In this document: piece after piece, positions 27,721 through 37,439 of the stretch | Position numbering within the stretch: position 1 is the first letter of the stretch | Layout: each line of letters begins with the position of its first letter | Source of the DNA: Olavius sp. associated proteobacterium Delta 1 | GTDB taxonomy: Bacteria; Desulfobacterota; Desulfobacteria; Desulfobacterales; JAFDCJ01 | Direction of reading: 5' to 3' | Assembly (NCBI GenBank): GCA_902749685.1 | Contig: CACVKW010000119.1 | Location: forward strand, 1-64,000 | Length of the DNA stretch: 64,000 nt | Program-made: the position numbers and the translations under genes | Notes under the pieces: model-generated | Told to the model about the DNA's origin: nothing | What the model saw: only the letters and a program-made list of their open reading frames with translations | The model's database searches: none

Positions 27721-28893
27721 ATGCCGGTTGCTGATAAAATGATAGAGATGATCGATAAGTCGTCCATGATTAGAAAGATGTTTGAAGAAGGCGCAAAACT
27801 GAAAGCTCAACATGGGACGGAGAATGTCTATGATTTTTCCCTGGGCAACCCGGATGTACCGCCTCCGCCTGAATTCAATAAAGTTCTCAAAGATTTGGTA
27901 AACGACGACAACTTAAATCACGGCTACACGCCAAGTCCGGGCCTGCCCCAGGTGCGCAAGGCTGTCGCCGATTTTATCAGCAGCGAGCATGGGGTTAACC
28001 TGTCGCCGGAAATGGTCATCATGACGGTCGGTGCCGCCGGTGCCTTAAATAATATTTTCAAAGCGCTGATCAATCCCGGCGATGAGATTTTGACGCCATC
28101 GCCTTATTTTGTGGGCTACAATCAATATTCATTCATCGCCGGCGCACCGCTTAAAACCGTGGCAACCGATCCCAATTTCCATCTGGATCCGGCAGCTATC
28201 GAGGCGGCCATTACCGAAAATACCCGGGTGATGCTGATCAATTCCCCCAACAACCCCACCGGTGTCGTATACTCTGCCGGCGAGTTAACCCAATTGGCAG
28301 ATATACTGAATCGGTCCGGCAGCAAATTTGGCCGGCCGATATACCTGGTCTCGGATGAACCCTATTGTAAAATTACCTATGATGTCGAAGTGCCCTCCGT
28401 ATTTAAGGCCTACTCCCACAGCATTTTAATCAATTCTTATTCCAAAGCACTGTCTCTGGCCGGCGAACGCATCGGCTATCTGGCGGTTCACCCTGATGCA
28501 GAAGAAGCACCATTGGTTGCCGGTGCGGCAGCGGTGGCCAACACCATGTACTGTGTCAATGCGCCCAGTCTGATTCAGCAGGCAATCGGCAAATTGCAGG
28601 GGGTTACGGTGGATGTATCCATTTACCGGCGGCGGCGGGATATGCTCTGTGCGGGACTTTCTGAGGCCGGTTATGAATTTAACGTCCCCGAGGGGGCGTT
28701 TTATCTTTTCCCCAAAAGCCCCATACCGGATGATATGGAATTTATTAACCGCTTGAAGGATGAGCTGATTCTGGCTGTACCGGGGACTGGTTTTGGCGCA
28801 CCGGGCTACTTCCGTCTGTCTTACGCCGTGCCGGATGCATCAATTACCGGCTCGTTGGCCGGCTTCAAACGAGCGCTGGAGAGGGTGCAATAG
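27721..28893 (+). CDS. Class I/II PLP-dependent aminotransferase
   Basis: 390 residues of the AspC/AAT fold type I family. The PLP lysine is in INSYSKALSLAGERIGYL (about residue 241). NSPNNPTGVVYS carries the conserved Asn and Pro-Thr-Gly, SDEPYCKITYD the aspartate and tyrosine, and GYFRLSYAV the substrate-binding arginine. GGAGG lies 7 bp before the ATG. It transfers amino groups between an amino acid and a 2-oxo acid; the exact substrate is not deducible. Preceded by a structured leader and a terminator, so it is its own transcription unit. Confidence 0.93.
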   Translation: MPVADKMIEMIDKSSMIRKMFEEGAKLKAQHGTENVYDFSLGNPDVPPPPEFNKVLKDLVNDDNLNHGYTPSPGLPQVRKAVADFISSEHGVNLSPEMVIMTVGAAGALNNIFKALINPGDEILTPSPYFVGYNQYSFIAGAPLKTVATDPNFHLDPAAIEAAITENTRVMLINSPNNPTGVVYSAGELTQLADILNRSGSKFGRPIYLVSDEPYCKITYDVEVPSVFKAYSHSILINSYSKALSLAGERIGYLAVHPDAEEAPLVAGAAAVANTMYCVNAPSLIQQAIGKLQGVTVDVSIYRRRRDMLCAGLSEAGYEFNVPEGAFYLFPKSPIPDDMEFINRLKDELILAVPGTGFGAPGYFRLSYAVPDASITGSLAGFKRALERVQ

Positions 28894-28972
28894 GAGATGG
28901 CTGGCGTTTCTCTGCCGGAAACGGGGGTAAATAAAAGCACGACAATGCGAATAACCGTTATTAGCCTTTCTG

Positions 28973-30016
28973 CTAGTGACTAAATTTCAAAATCAACTTG
29001 CCCACCATTTTACCGGACTCAAGCGCACGGTGGGCATCGGCAACTTTTTCGACTGGATATTGCTGCAGGACGGGCGCTTGTATTTTTCCTTTTTCTACCC
29101 AGTTTACCAGGTCCTGCATGGCTTCTTCCAGCAGATCCATGCGGTGAAATAGAAATGACAGATTAAATGCGATCAGGCTTTTATTATCCCCGGTCATATC
29201 AAGTGGGTTGAATCTGGGCACTCGAAAATAATCGTAGATCAGCTTGAAGTAATTTGGGAACCCCCCATGGGTAGATAGCATGGTGTGAAAACCGTATGCA
29301 ACCAGTTTACCGTTCGATGCCAGATGCCGGTAACTTTGCTGCAAAGTTGCCGGACCATTGGCATCAAACACGACATCAAAGCCGTCCGGGCAGATTTCTT
29401 CGGCTTTTGCCCACAGGTCTTCTTTGCTCTTGTCAATGACGCCATCCGCTCCAAATGCCAGTGCTGTATCGACTTTGTGACTTGACCCGACCACAGCGGT
29501 CATCCGGCAGTCGGCAATTTTTCCCAGCTGCAACAGTGCCCCCCCGACCCCCCCGGCGGCAGAATGAACCAGGATTTTCATACCTGCTCGAAGTACGATG
29601 TTTTGAAACAGCCCGTGATAGGCCGTCAGAAAGACGGCCGGGAAGGCTGCCCATTGCTCGGCCGTAAATTTCGAGTTTTCCGCAATAGAATACACCTGAT
29701 CGGCCGGCACACATAGGTGGGAAGCATAGGCACCAAACCGTGTCAGACCAAAGACGGCCGCCCCTTCCGCGATACCGGACACATCCCGGCCGCAATTCAA
29801 AACTGTTCCTGAAAATTCAAAGCCCGGTGTAATGGGCCAACCCACATATTCTTTAGCGGATTTGTAAAGGCCCAGGCGGATAAAGATATCGGCAAAGTTC
29901 ACCCCGGCGGCAAAGACCTCGACCAGGACTTCATTGTCCCGTGGTTTGGGTGGGGCGAGTTCAATAATTTTAAGGCGCTGATAACCGCCGGGGCGTTCAA
30001 TGACAATTTTTTTCAT
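28973..30016 (-). CDS. MDR-family quinone/zinc-type oxidoreductase
   Basis: About 347 residues from the ATG at 30016, which has AAGGA 7 bp upstream; the ATG 36 bp earlier lacks one. The N-terminal GroES-like domain (ENEV-type start PRDNEVLVEVFAAGVNFADI, GWPITPGFEFSGTV) is followed by the Rossmann domain with AAGGVGGALLQLGKI. No catalytic-zinc cysteine/histidine set, so it is a zeta-crystallin/VAT-1-like NADPH quinone or enone reductase. Convergent with the aminotransferase. Cytoplasmic. Confidence 0.9.
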   Translation of the reverse strand: MKKIVIERPGGYQRLKIIELAPPKPRDNEVLVEVFAAGVNFADIFIRLGLYKSAKEYVGWPITPGFEFSGTVLNCGRDVSGIAEGAAVFGLTRFGAYASHLCVPADQVYSIAENSKFTAEQWAAFPAVFLTAYHGLFQNIVLRAGMKILVHSAAGGVGGALLQLGKIADCRMTAVVGSSHKVDTALAFGADGVIDKSKEDLWAKAEEICPDGFDVVFDANGPATLQQSYRHLASNGKLVAYGFHTMLSTHGGFPNYFKLIYDYFRVPRFNPLDMTGDNKSLIAFNLSFLFHRMDLLEEAMQDLVNWVEKGKIQAPVLQQYPVEKVADAHRALESGKMVGKLILKFSH

Positions 30017-30190
30017 TTTCAAGTCCTTGAAGGAATAATGACAAATAAGCATTTACTTCGGCGATGTCAAAAATCGGTAAAAGATACAGAATCGTATATC
30101 GGGAAATTTTCAAATTACGCTACACCCTTTCTTTCAGAAAATTAAGTATTACGTTTATAGATCTTCTCCGGATCAATGCCACATGGATGT

Positions 30191-30296
30191 TAAATAACTT
30201 AAACTTGCTTGATATTAAATGCTGTATTACAAAAACGCACTGATTCAATGACTATTTTCAACCCTGGGTTAGCTATTCTCAAGGGTGGATTAATTA
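30191..30296. repeat. Short inverted-end element, copy D (weak)
   Basis: The right end GGTGGATTAATTA (30284-30296) differs from the element consensus at one base and abuts the ATG of the MFS gene. A small hairpin ACCCT/AGGGT (30261-30265 with 30282-30286) precedes it, as in copies A and B. The left end near 30191 (TAAATAAC) is weak, so limits are uncertain. Confidence 0.4.
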
Positions 30297-30297
30297 T

Positions 30298-31470
30298 ATG
30301 AAGCGCAACATAATGCTTCTATCGTTAAGCCAGGCAGCGCTCATCACCGGTACGTCCACATTGCTGGCCTCATCCGCGATTGTAGGTCTGGCTTTAGCCG
30401 GCCATAAATCTCTGGCGACAATGCCGCTGGCCCTATTGTTTCTAGCCCAGATGGTGACAACCATTCCCGCTTCCTTGTATATGGCAAGAGTGGGGCGCCG
30501 GTTGGGTTTTATGACCAGTGCCCTGTTTGGCCTGACCGGTGCCGCGGTCGCAACCGGGGGCGTTATCAAAGCCGATTTCAGCATATTTTGCCTTGGTACG
30601 ACATTGATCGGTATGTTTAATGGGTTTGGGCAGTACTATCGTTTTACTGCCGCAGAAGTAGCGCCGGAAGACTATCGCAGCCGCGCGATCTCATATGTAT
30701 TGGCAGGCGGAGTTATTGCCGCATTTGCCGGACCGAATTTAGCCAATTGGTCCCGGCATTTGCTGTCTACAGAATTCGCTGGAAGCTATGCCTGTCTGAT
30801 AGGACTATATTTACTTGCATTCGGGTTTGCATCTATACTTCAGATTCCGAAGCCGGCAGTGGTTTCCAGGTCACCGGGCGGGCGGGCCTTAAGCGTCATC
30901 GCACGCCAGCCAGCGTATCTGGCGGCCGTTACCAGCGCGATGGTCGGTTATGGTGTCATGAATTTCATCATGATTGCCACGCCGCTTGCCATGCACGGTT
31001 ATGCCCATGCGTTCTCGGATACTGCCTTTGTCATCCAGTGGCATATATTGGGGATGTTTATCCCGTCGTTTTTCACCGGGCATTTGATTCGACGGTTCGG
31101 CACCGCCAACATCATGTTGGCGGGAATTTTGCTGCTGGGTATGTGTGTCTTGATAAATTTTGCCGGGACATCCGTCACCCATTTCTGGAGTGCATTGGTT
31201 TTATTAGGGCTCGGCTGGAATTTTCTGTTTGTCGGTGCAACCACTCTACTGACTGGGACTTACTCGCCGGATGAAAAGGCCAAAGCTCAGGCCCTGAATG
31301 ATTTCATTGTGTTTGGGACCGTCACCATCACCTCGTTCAGCTCCGGTGCCGTACAGCATGCCCTGGGATGGCAGACCCTTAATATGGCGGTCATCCCTTT
31401 TCTGGTGCTTGTCGGAATTGCCAATTTGTGGCTGCGAAGTAAATCCCCTGAAAAAGTATCAAATAAATAG
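30298..31470 (+). CDS. Major facilitator superfamily transporter (second)
   Basis: 390 residues with about twelve membrane segments. Signature regions are MARVGRRLGFMTSALFGLTG (loop 2-3), FNGFGQYYRFTAAEVAP and the GRALSV central loop. The pattern is that of YnfM/CynX-like or magnetosome-MamH-like MFS proteins; substrate unknown. The GGTGG within the end of the upstream repeat element is the only ribosome-binding-like sequence, so the element may supply it. An MDR reductase follows on the same strand after 72 bp. Confidence 0.9.
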   Translation: MKRNIMLLSLSQAALITGTSTLLASSAIVGLALAGHKSLATMPLALLFLAQMVTTIPASLYMARVGRRLGFMTSALFGLTGAAVATGGVIKADFSIFCLGTTLIGMFNGFGQYYRFTAAEVAPEDYRSRAISYVLAGGVIAAFAGPNLANWSRHLLSTEFAGSYACLIGLYLLAFGFASILQIPKPAVVSRSPGGRALSVIARQPAYLAAVTSAMVGYGVMNFIMIATPLAMHGYAHAFSDTAFVIQWHILGMFIPSFFTGHLIRRFGTANIMLAGILLLGMCVLINFAGTSVTHFWSALVLLGLGWNFLFVGATTLLTGTYSPDEKAKAQALNDFIVFGTVTITSFSSGAVQHALGWQTLNMAVIPFLVLVGIANLWLRSKSPEKVSNK

Positions 31471-31542
31471 GGGAAAATAATTTAACTGGCGAATCAATAT
31501 ACTAAAACTACTTAGATGTGGTTTTAAAAGAAGGAGCAACTA

Positions 31543-32556
31543 ATGACAGATAAAATAAGTCGAGAAATACGCCTGAAGAACCGCCCTGTCGGGCTGCCGA
31601 GCGAGAGTGATTTTGAGCTTGCCGAAGTGGCCGTTCCGGAAGTCCGCGACGGTGAACTACTCGTCCAAAATATTTACATGTCGGTGGATCCGTATATGCG
31701 TGGCCGCTTGAATGACCGCAAAAGCTATTTCCCGCCGTTTCAAATCGGCAACGCTCTAGAAGGTGCTTGCGTTGGACGGGTGACCGAATCAAAGAACGGA
31801 TCGTTTAACGTCGGTGATTATGTTTTGAGCATGCTGGGTTGGCGTGAATATTTTGTATCCAGCGGCGCCGGGTTAACCAAGGTAGATTCCGGTCTTGCGC
31901 CTGTTCAGGCCTATCTTGGCGCTGTCGGGATGACGGGAATGACGGCCTATGTCGGGCTGCTTCATATAGGTGAGCTCAAAGAAGGGGAAACCGTATTTGT
32001 TTCAGCAGCGGCAGGCGCCGTGGGATCGATGGTGTGCCAAATCGCTAAACTTAAAGGCTGCTACGTGGTCGGCAGCGCCGGCTCTGATGAAAAGGTCTCA
32101 TGGCTGATTGAGGAAGCCGGAATTGACGCCGCATTTAACTATAAGACGGCAGATGACGTCATTGCCGAAGTCGGCGAGTACTTCCCCAACGGCATTGACG
32201 TTTATTTTGAAAACGTCGGCGGGATTCACCTTGAGGCGGCCCTTGAGCATATGAACGCAAACGGACGCATTGTCATGTGCGGCATGATCTCCATGTATAA
32301 CGCCGTCAAACCGGTTCCTGGACCAGTCCGGTTGTCCTATATTATCTCTAAAAAACTGACCATGAAAGGCTTTATTGTCAGGGATCACTACGACAAGATA
32401 GGACAATTTTATGCCGCAATAGGAAAGTGGCTTGCCGAAGGTAAAATCAAGTGGAAAGAGACGATCATCGACGGCATTGAAAATGCGCCCCAGGCGTTTA
32501 TTGGCCTTTTCAAAGGAGAAAATTTTGGTAAGATGATTGTCAAGGTTGGTGATTAA
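31543..32556 (+). CDS. NADP-dependent MDR oxidoreductase (prostaglandin reductase/CurA-like)
   Basis: 337 residues, full length for the family. N-terminus LKNRPVGLPSESDFELAEV, then MSVDPYMRGRL, typical of the leukotriene B4 dehydrogenase/CurA group. The cofactor domain has SAAAGAVGSMVCQIAKLKG, and YFENVGG is the conserved motif before the C-terminal part. These zinc-free enzymes reduce the double bond of enones with NADPH. AAGGAG lies 7 bp before the ATG. The hydrolase gene follows 26 bp later. Confidence 0.93.
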   Translation: MTDKISREIRLKNRPVGLPSESDFELAEVAVPEVRDGELLVQNIYMSVDPYMRGRLNDRKSYFPPFQIGNALEGACVGRVTESKNGSFNVGDYVLSMLGWREYFVSSGAGLTKVDSGLAPVQAYLGAVGMTGMTAYVGLLHIGELKEGETVFVSAAAGAVGSMVCQIAKLKGCYVVGSAGSDEKVSWLIEEAGIDAAFNYKTADDVIAEVGEYFPNGIDVYFENVGGIHLEAALEHMNANGRIVMCGMISMYNAVKPVPGPVRLSYIISKKLTMKGFIVRDHYDKIGQFYAAIGKWLAEGKIKWKETIIDGIENAPQAFIGLFKGENFGKMIVKVGD

Positions 32557-32582
32557 GCCAAATCGTATTGAAAGCATGAGCC

Positions 32583-33593
32583 ATGGGACCGAAGCTGGTC
32601 GTAATCGCCTTAATTGGCCTTATTCTTTCGATTGCTTTGATTTTTGTGGAAGATTCAGCCGGTGGTTTAGAACCGGAGAACAAAAAAAAGTTTTCGAGCA
32701 TGCCGGACACCGCGGCTTCTTCCGAGGCCGCGATTGACGATTTTATAACGAATCAATCTGAAGACCAATCTATGCGCTGGTTTTATAGTGATACGCAAGG
32801 AAAGCTAAAGGGGGTCGCCCTGGTGATTCACGGGCTTAATTTGCGGCCCGACAGGATGCAGCCCATTATTTCAATGCTGACCGAATCCGGGATCGATGTC
32901 CTGGGTTTATCCCTGCGGGGTCACGGAGAGAACTATACCCACAGCAATGGTATCGATGAAGATCAGGCAAGATTGGAAACGTTTAAAAACGCATCATATC
33001 AGGTGTGGATAAATGAAGCCTACCTGGCTTATTTGCAGGTTAAAGAAAGAGGTGAGGATAAGGGGGTTCCACTTTTTTTTACCGCCTTTTCAACGGGCGC
33101 TTTGATTGGTCTCGATCTGTTTGTTACTTACCCGGAAGTGAGATTAGACAAAATGATCCTCTTGGCACCGGCCATAAAACTTCATGCCATTGTTTATCTG
33201 CAGCGAGCGCTGTCTCCTTTTCCCGGCCTGGTGCTCCCCAGCCTGGGACTCAAATCCTACCTGGCCAATACCAGAGGCACGCCCATAGCAGCGTATAATG
33301 CCCTGTTTGAAGGTTTGGCACATTTTGAAGAGCATTTCAGCCAAAAAATAAATATCCCCACCCTGGTGTTTATTGACGAGGACGATGAGCTCATCTCAGC
33401 GCAAGGGCTCCGATCATTTGTAAGCGAGAAGAGTTTAGACCGGTGGCGGTTTTACGGAGTACAAAAAGGAGCATCGGCCGACCGCGCCACTTTCCACCAT
33501 CATATTATTGATGTGCAATCCACCGGAGACAGCGTCTGGCAGGATATGATGAAGGCCGTTGTAAACCATTTGATGGATCATACTTCTAATTAG
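32583..33593 (+). CDS. Membrane-anchored alpha/beta hydrolase
   Basis: 336 residues. One N-terminal hydrophobic helix (LVVIALIGLILSIALIFV) suggests membrane anchoring with the enzyme outside the cytoplasm. The fold is alpha/beta hydrolase: VALVIHGLNLRPD (oxyanion region), LSLRGHG, and nucleophile elbow TAFSTGALIG (AxSxG instead of GxSxG). The aspartate is probably in FIDEDDELI, and the histidine in FHHHIID. Serine-hydrolase/lysophospholipase-like activity is likely. Co-directional with the reductase upstream (26 bp), hence probably one operon. Confidence 0.88.
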   Translation: MGPKLVVIALIGLILSIALIFVEDSAGGLEPENKKKFSSMPDTAASSEAAIDDFITNQSEDQSMRWFYSDTQGKLKGVALVIHGLNLRPDRMQPIISMLTESGIDVLGLSLRGHGENYTHSNGIDEDQARLETFKNASYQVWINEAYLAYLQVKERGEDKGVPLFFTAFSTGALIGLDLFVTYPEVRLDKMILLAPAIKLHAIVYLQRALSPFPGLVLPSLGLKSYLANTRGTPIAAYNALFEGLAHFEEHFSQKINIPTLVFIDEDDELISAQGLRSFVSEKSLDRWRFYGVQKGASADRATFHHHIIDVQSTGDSVWQDMMKAVVNHLMDHTSN

Positions 33594-34562
33594 ACATATC
33601 GGTATGACATTTGTGGCCGATGCCGGATATAACGGACAGGAGGAAGGCCCAAGGTATAAGGCCCATGGCAAATGAAGGTTGCCATCTGTCCTCTGACTTC
33701 GGTCTTCTGTTATCAGGATGCTGGATGGTCGGAAATCGGTGTCTGGTCTCTCAGGCGAATGTCCTCAGTTACACGATTTCTTCCGGCGATTCCATTCGCT
33801 TTATGGGATCGTCAAAAAATTGTCGAATTTACCTTAACGGCAGCTCATCAATTAAAACTATCGGATTGCCGATCACCTCAGCAATTCGACCCTCCTAAAG
33901 CAATACTCAATGCTATATCTCACCGCGGACACCTTCAGAATCGTTATTTCACTCGTAGGTGATGCCTCTGGAGCTTTGTGCCGCAAGCAATGATCGGACA
34001 CATTGCTTACCGTTGCCCGACCAATGAGGATTTGGCCTTGGTAAGATCTTATTGTTGCTGACCGACCGGTGGATATCTATAGCCGCCCCGATCCCTTTGG
34101 CACCAACTGGCACAAATATTGCTTTCTACAAATGTAGGAAACTGCATACCTATTTTCAGCGGAAGACAAGCATTGACCGTGTAGTTTCAGCAGAATCTCA
34201 GCAACCTTTAATCAAGTATCGTTCATTAGAGGAAATACCCCAATTGAGTTAAAAACCAATTGGGAATAAAAGGTGATCATCGTGCAGATTGGCGAAGTAT
34301 GTTTTTGTAGGCGGGATATTATTTCCGTCTGCTCAGCCGGTAGCCAGGAACAGCAAAAAACTTGCCGTTTCTATCAAAAGTCAACCTATAAAAACGCATG
34401 TATGTATTTTGTTTTTGATGCATACTGCGATTGTGTCGATGCGCAACGCAACATCGAATATGCTATCTGATAACCGCTATAACCAATAATTATACCTGTA
34501 GTGGCAAATGTGGTTAATTTTCACCCGGTTCACAAATGGTCTCATCGCCTGGGTACAATATC
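33594..34562. other. 969-bp spacer without a supported gene
   Basis: Short frames exist on both strands, but none has a ribosome-binding site, protein-like composition or a recognisable motif. A TCTG/TCATCTGT-like low-complexity patch near 33685-33720 resembles the one at 40313-40493. No tRNA-like structure seen. Confidence 0.5.
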
Positions 34563-35798
34563 TCACTCCTTCCAATCCGCCGGGGATGTGAGCTGCCCCA
34601 AAGCCGCCCGTCTGATCCAATCCAATCCCTGGATCGCAAGCCATTTTCGGATATATTCGGAATCCTGATAATTGCGGCCCGCTTTGGTCAGCCGCATATC
34701 ACCCGGTCCCCAGAGCGCAATAAAAGTCAAATTATCCTTGAAGGGACCGACCAGCGCAAAACCGATGCCGCCGGACGGGGCGATGTATTCCGCCAGATCC
34801 ATGGCTAGTGCTTGATAATCCCCGTCCCGCGCATCAGCTTGAGACGCCAGGCCAGCCTTTTGCAGTGCGGCCGACACGCCGATTGAGTGCAGGTTGACCG
34901 GAATTAAATCGCCGAATCCGGCATCGATCAGCTGACCGCTCATAAGACCATTGGTAAGGGTGTCGATCACGCCCAGCTTTAAATTCTCCTTTGACAACAA
35001 CTGTCCGATCACTTCAGGGACGGTTTCTTTTTCCACACCGTAAATAGCGACGCCGAGCCGCTGCCGCACTTCGGCTTCAAGAGACGCAATGAGGGTGTCG
35101 GCTTCTGCCACCGTGTCGGCCTTGGCCGTCATACGGACATCGGTTTGACCCGCATGGGCGGCCAACCCGATGGTCGGATTTTTGGTGGCCATCAAATCGC
35201 CGATGACCCGATCGACGTTGCTTTCGCCCACGGCACAGGTCCTCAAAATCCGAATCTTGGTGACCTTTGCGCCTCCCATTCTTTCGACAAGCAGCGGGAT
35301 CACTGTATGTTTCATCATATACTCCAACTCGCGCGGAACGCCTGGCAGAGAAATGATAAAACCGCGTCCCCGAATATCTTCACTGAGAAAGCAAGGGGCC
35401 GTACCAGCCGGGTTGGACAGCGGCAGGGCGCCTTCCGGAATATACGCCTGGCGCTTATTGTTTTCAGCCATTTCGCGGCCAAAACTTCGAAAACGTTCCG
35501 CGATTTGGGCTTCCAGGTCGGCACGGTATATCAGCTTGCGACCGGTGGCATTGGCGACCGCCTGGCGCGTTACGTCATCGACGGTCGGTCCGATTCCGCC
35601 TGAGGTTATGATCACATCCGAGCGATCCAAGGCCAAATTGAGGACTTCCGTGATGCGGGCTTCATTGTCGCCGACGGTCGTTTTGAAATAAATATCAAGT
35701 CCGATTTCGCGTAATGCTTTGGCCAATCTGTTGGCGTTGGTATCAACCAGTTCCCCCAGCAAAAGCTCCGTTCCGATCATCACAATTTCTGCATGCAT
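34563..35798 (-). CDS. cinA: CinA-family protein with degenerate C-terminal deamidase domain
   Basis: 411 residues. The N-terminal MoaB/MogA-like domain is complete: IGTELLLGELVDTNANRLA, TSGGIGPTVDDVTRQA, LPGVPRELEYMM. The C-terminal domain corresponds to the PncC/NMN deamidase, but the region that normally reads like AESCTGGL with the catalytic serine here is GVIDTLTNGLMSGQLID, so serine and cysteine are both lost. GGAGG lies 6 bp before the ATG. The N-terminal half can still act as an ADP-ribose-type pyrophosphatase (known for CinA), whereas NMN deamidation is improbable. Confidence 0.9.
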   Translation of the reverse strand: MHAEIVMIGTELLLGELVDTNANRLAKALREIGLDIYFKTTVGDNEARITEVLNLALDRSDVIITSGGIGPTVDDVTRQAVANATGRKLIYRADLEAQIAERFRSFGREMAENNKRQAYIPEGALPLSNPAGTAPCFLSEDIRGRGFIISLPGVPRELEYMMKHTVIPLLVERMGGAKVTKIRILRTCAVGESNVDRVIGDLMATKNPTIGLAAHAGQTDVRMTAKADTVAEADTLIASLEAEVRQRLGVAIYGVEKETVPEVIGQLLSKENLKLGVIDTLTNGLMSGQLIDAGFGDLIPVNLHSIGVSAALQKAGLASQADARDGDYQALAMDLAEYIAPSGGIGFALVGPFKDNLTFIALWGPGDMRLTKAGRNYQDSEYIRKWLAIQGLDWIRRAALGQLTSPADWKE

Positions 35799-35871
35799 TT
35801 CAGGCCTCCAGAATCGCTAACTAGTGTCCGTCCGGAAACAGCATCTTTCGGTCCAGGTCGGCGTTTTCGCT

Positions 35872-35918
35872 TTTTTGCAATCCTCGGAATAGCCTCACTA
35901 TGCCTGCGGTTGCAAAAA
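35872..35918. repeat. Inverted repeat in the spacer before the RAYT element
   Basis: TTTTTGCAA (35872-35880) and TTGCAAAAA (35910-35918) are perfectly inverted around a 29-nt middle. The rest of the 327-bp spacer 35799-36125 has no gene. Confidence 0.5.
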
Positions 35919-36067
35919 CGCTCAGGCCTTGTCCTTAGCCAATCCACCTCCGGATCCGGATGGATACTAACTGAATTTTGAATAAAAATTAATGAGAATA
36001 TGAAAACCTATGAGTCGCTCAAAATATAGGTACTAACAAGTTTTTTTCAAGAAACTCGTGTAAAAAT

Positions 36068-37119
36068 GGGGACGCCCTTCTGTTTTTAAGTTTATTTTCT
36101 ATCTGACATATGATATAAGCAATCCATGCCGCGAAAAGCCCGCATTGATGCCCCCGGGGCCTTGCACCATGTCATTGCCAGAGGAATCGAAAAACGCGAT
36201 ATTTTTTGGGACGACCACGATCGCAACAACTTCCTGAAACGACTGGGCACGATCATAGACGAAAGCGACACACGTTGTTATGCATGGGCGTTGCTTCCCA
36301 ATCATTGTCACCTGCTTTTCAAAACAGGCCTTTCTCCAATTGCCACGGTGATGAGACGTTTGCTGACAGGTTATGCCGTCACCTTCAACCGAAGACACCG
36401 GCGTCACGGTCATCTTTTTCAAAACCGCTACAAGTCGATTCTCTGTCAGGAAGAAGTCTATCTCAAGGAACTGGTCCGTTACATCCACCTCAACCCGTTG
36501 CGTGCCAAAATTGTTAACGACCTAAAGCAGTTAGACACTTATGAGTTCTGTGGTCACAGTGCTTTGATGAACCGGGTCAAACACTCATGGCAAGAGGTGA
36601 ATGAAGTGCTGGGTTGGTTTGCAGCAAAACGCCACCAGGCGAGAGAGCGATATCGTTCTTTTGTAGAAAAAGGAATCCAGCAGGGCCGCAGAAAAGATCT
36701 GACGGGTGGCGGCTTGCTTCGCAGTGCCGGCGGCTGGTTGAACGTAAAGGCGCTTCGGGAAGCCAAAATTTTTTACAAGAGCGATGAACGCATTCTGGGA
36801 GATAGCGATTTTGTTGAGAGCGTGCTGGCAAATGCAGACGAGCAAATGGAGCGAAAATATGCGCTTCAAGCGGCAGGTCTGGATTTGGATGGTCTGGCGA
36901 AAATTGTTGCCGGAATAACCGGCGTCAAGCCTTCCAGGATTTTTAGCCCCGGAAAAAATCGAAGCAGAGTGCAGGCGCGAAGTCTTTTATGCTTTTGGGC
37001 AGCCAGAGAGTTGGGTATTTCCTTGGCGGAGTTGTCTTGCCGAACCCGCATATCTCAATCCTCTATCAGTATGTCGGTTCATCGCGGTGAACAAATCGTT
37101 GAAAGAGAAGGGCGTCCCC
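36068..37119 (+). mobile_element. REP-associated (RAYT-type, IS200-like) element with inverted 14-mers
   Basis: GGGGACGCCCTTCT at 36068-36081 is the exact reverse complement of AGAAGGGCGTCCCC at 37106-37119. They bracket the transposase; the right copy lies within its last codons. Such flanking palindrome-related sequences are the substrates of REP-type tyrosine transposases. The true element ends may lie a little outside. Confidence 0.6.
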
Positions 37120-37145
37120 TTAATTCCTTGCGGTCATCTGGGTGA
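36126..37145 (+). CDS. REP-associated tyrosine transposase (Y1_Tnp family)
   Basis: 339 residues. HUH motif HCH (H60, H62 in LPNHCHLLFK). The catalytic tyrosine is in the EEVYLKELVRYIHLNPL region. The N-terminal RARIDAPGALHHVIARGIE-type start is characteristic. The C-terminal 90 residues (LAKIVAGITGVKPSRIF, SLLCFWAARELGISLAELSC, ISQSSISMSVHRG) form a DnaA-C-like helix-turn-helix found in the larger members of this group. These proteins nick and rejoin single-stranded DNA at REP-like hairpins. Intact, so possibly active. Confidence 0.93.
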   Translation: MPRKARIDAPGALHHVIARGIEKRDIFWDDHDRNNFLKRLGTIIDESDTRCYAWALLPNHCHLLFKTGLSPIATVMRRLLTGYAVTFNRRHRRHGHLFQNRYKSILCQEEVYLKELVRYIHLNPLRAKIVNDLKQLDTYEFCGHSALMNRVKHSWQEVNEVLGWFAAKRHQARERYRSFVEKGIQQGRRKDLTGGGLLRSAGGWLNVKALREAKIFYKSDERILGDSDFVESVLANADEQMERKYALQAAGLDLDGLAKIVAGITGVKPSRIFSPGKNRSRVQARSLLCFWAARELGISLAELSCRTRISQSSISMSVHRGEQIVEREGRPLNSLRSSG

Positions 37146-37408
37146 TGATGTTAACATTTTCAGTTTATCTGATTATTTACGCGGTAATGCTGTGGAAAGA
37201 AAACAGGTTAGAAACCAAAGCACCGGAATGGTTGTTGAATATTTATTTCTGGTTGTTTGCCGGTATATTTATTTTGGCAATGGATTTCTGGGCCTGGGGA
37301 AATGTTGAACCGGCAGTCTGGGGCATTCCCCTGTGGGTGGGATACTTCGTTATTCTGTCGGCGCTGCAAACGGTCGTGATGCTGCGACTGATTAAAAAAG
37401 AGGCGTGA
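37145..37408 (+). CDS. Small two-helix membrane protein
   Basis: About 87 residues beginning with two ATGs (37145, 37148), the first overlapping the transposase stop. Membrane segments: MLTFSVYLIIYAVMLW and two in LLNIYFWLFAGIFILAMDFW / GIPLWVGYFVILSALQTVV. The spacing resembles DUF3311-type proteins, but I am not sure. The RAYT element ends right at its start, so its original N-terminus or promoter may have been removed or replaced. Confidence 0.65.
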   Translation: MMLTFSVYLIIYAVMLWKENRLETKAPEWLLNIYFWLFAGIFILAMDFWAWGNVEPAVWGIPLWVGYFVILSALQTVVMLRLIKKEA

Positions 37409-37439
37409 AGCTCAATTTGTCTATTCCTGCAAAATTTAT

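Noticed and set aside
33611..34489. Several 60-96-codon frames on the plus strand in the 969-bp spacer
   Set aside because: Compositions rich in Cys, Ser and Trp, overlapping one another, without start signals; typical chance frames.
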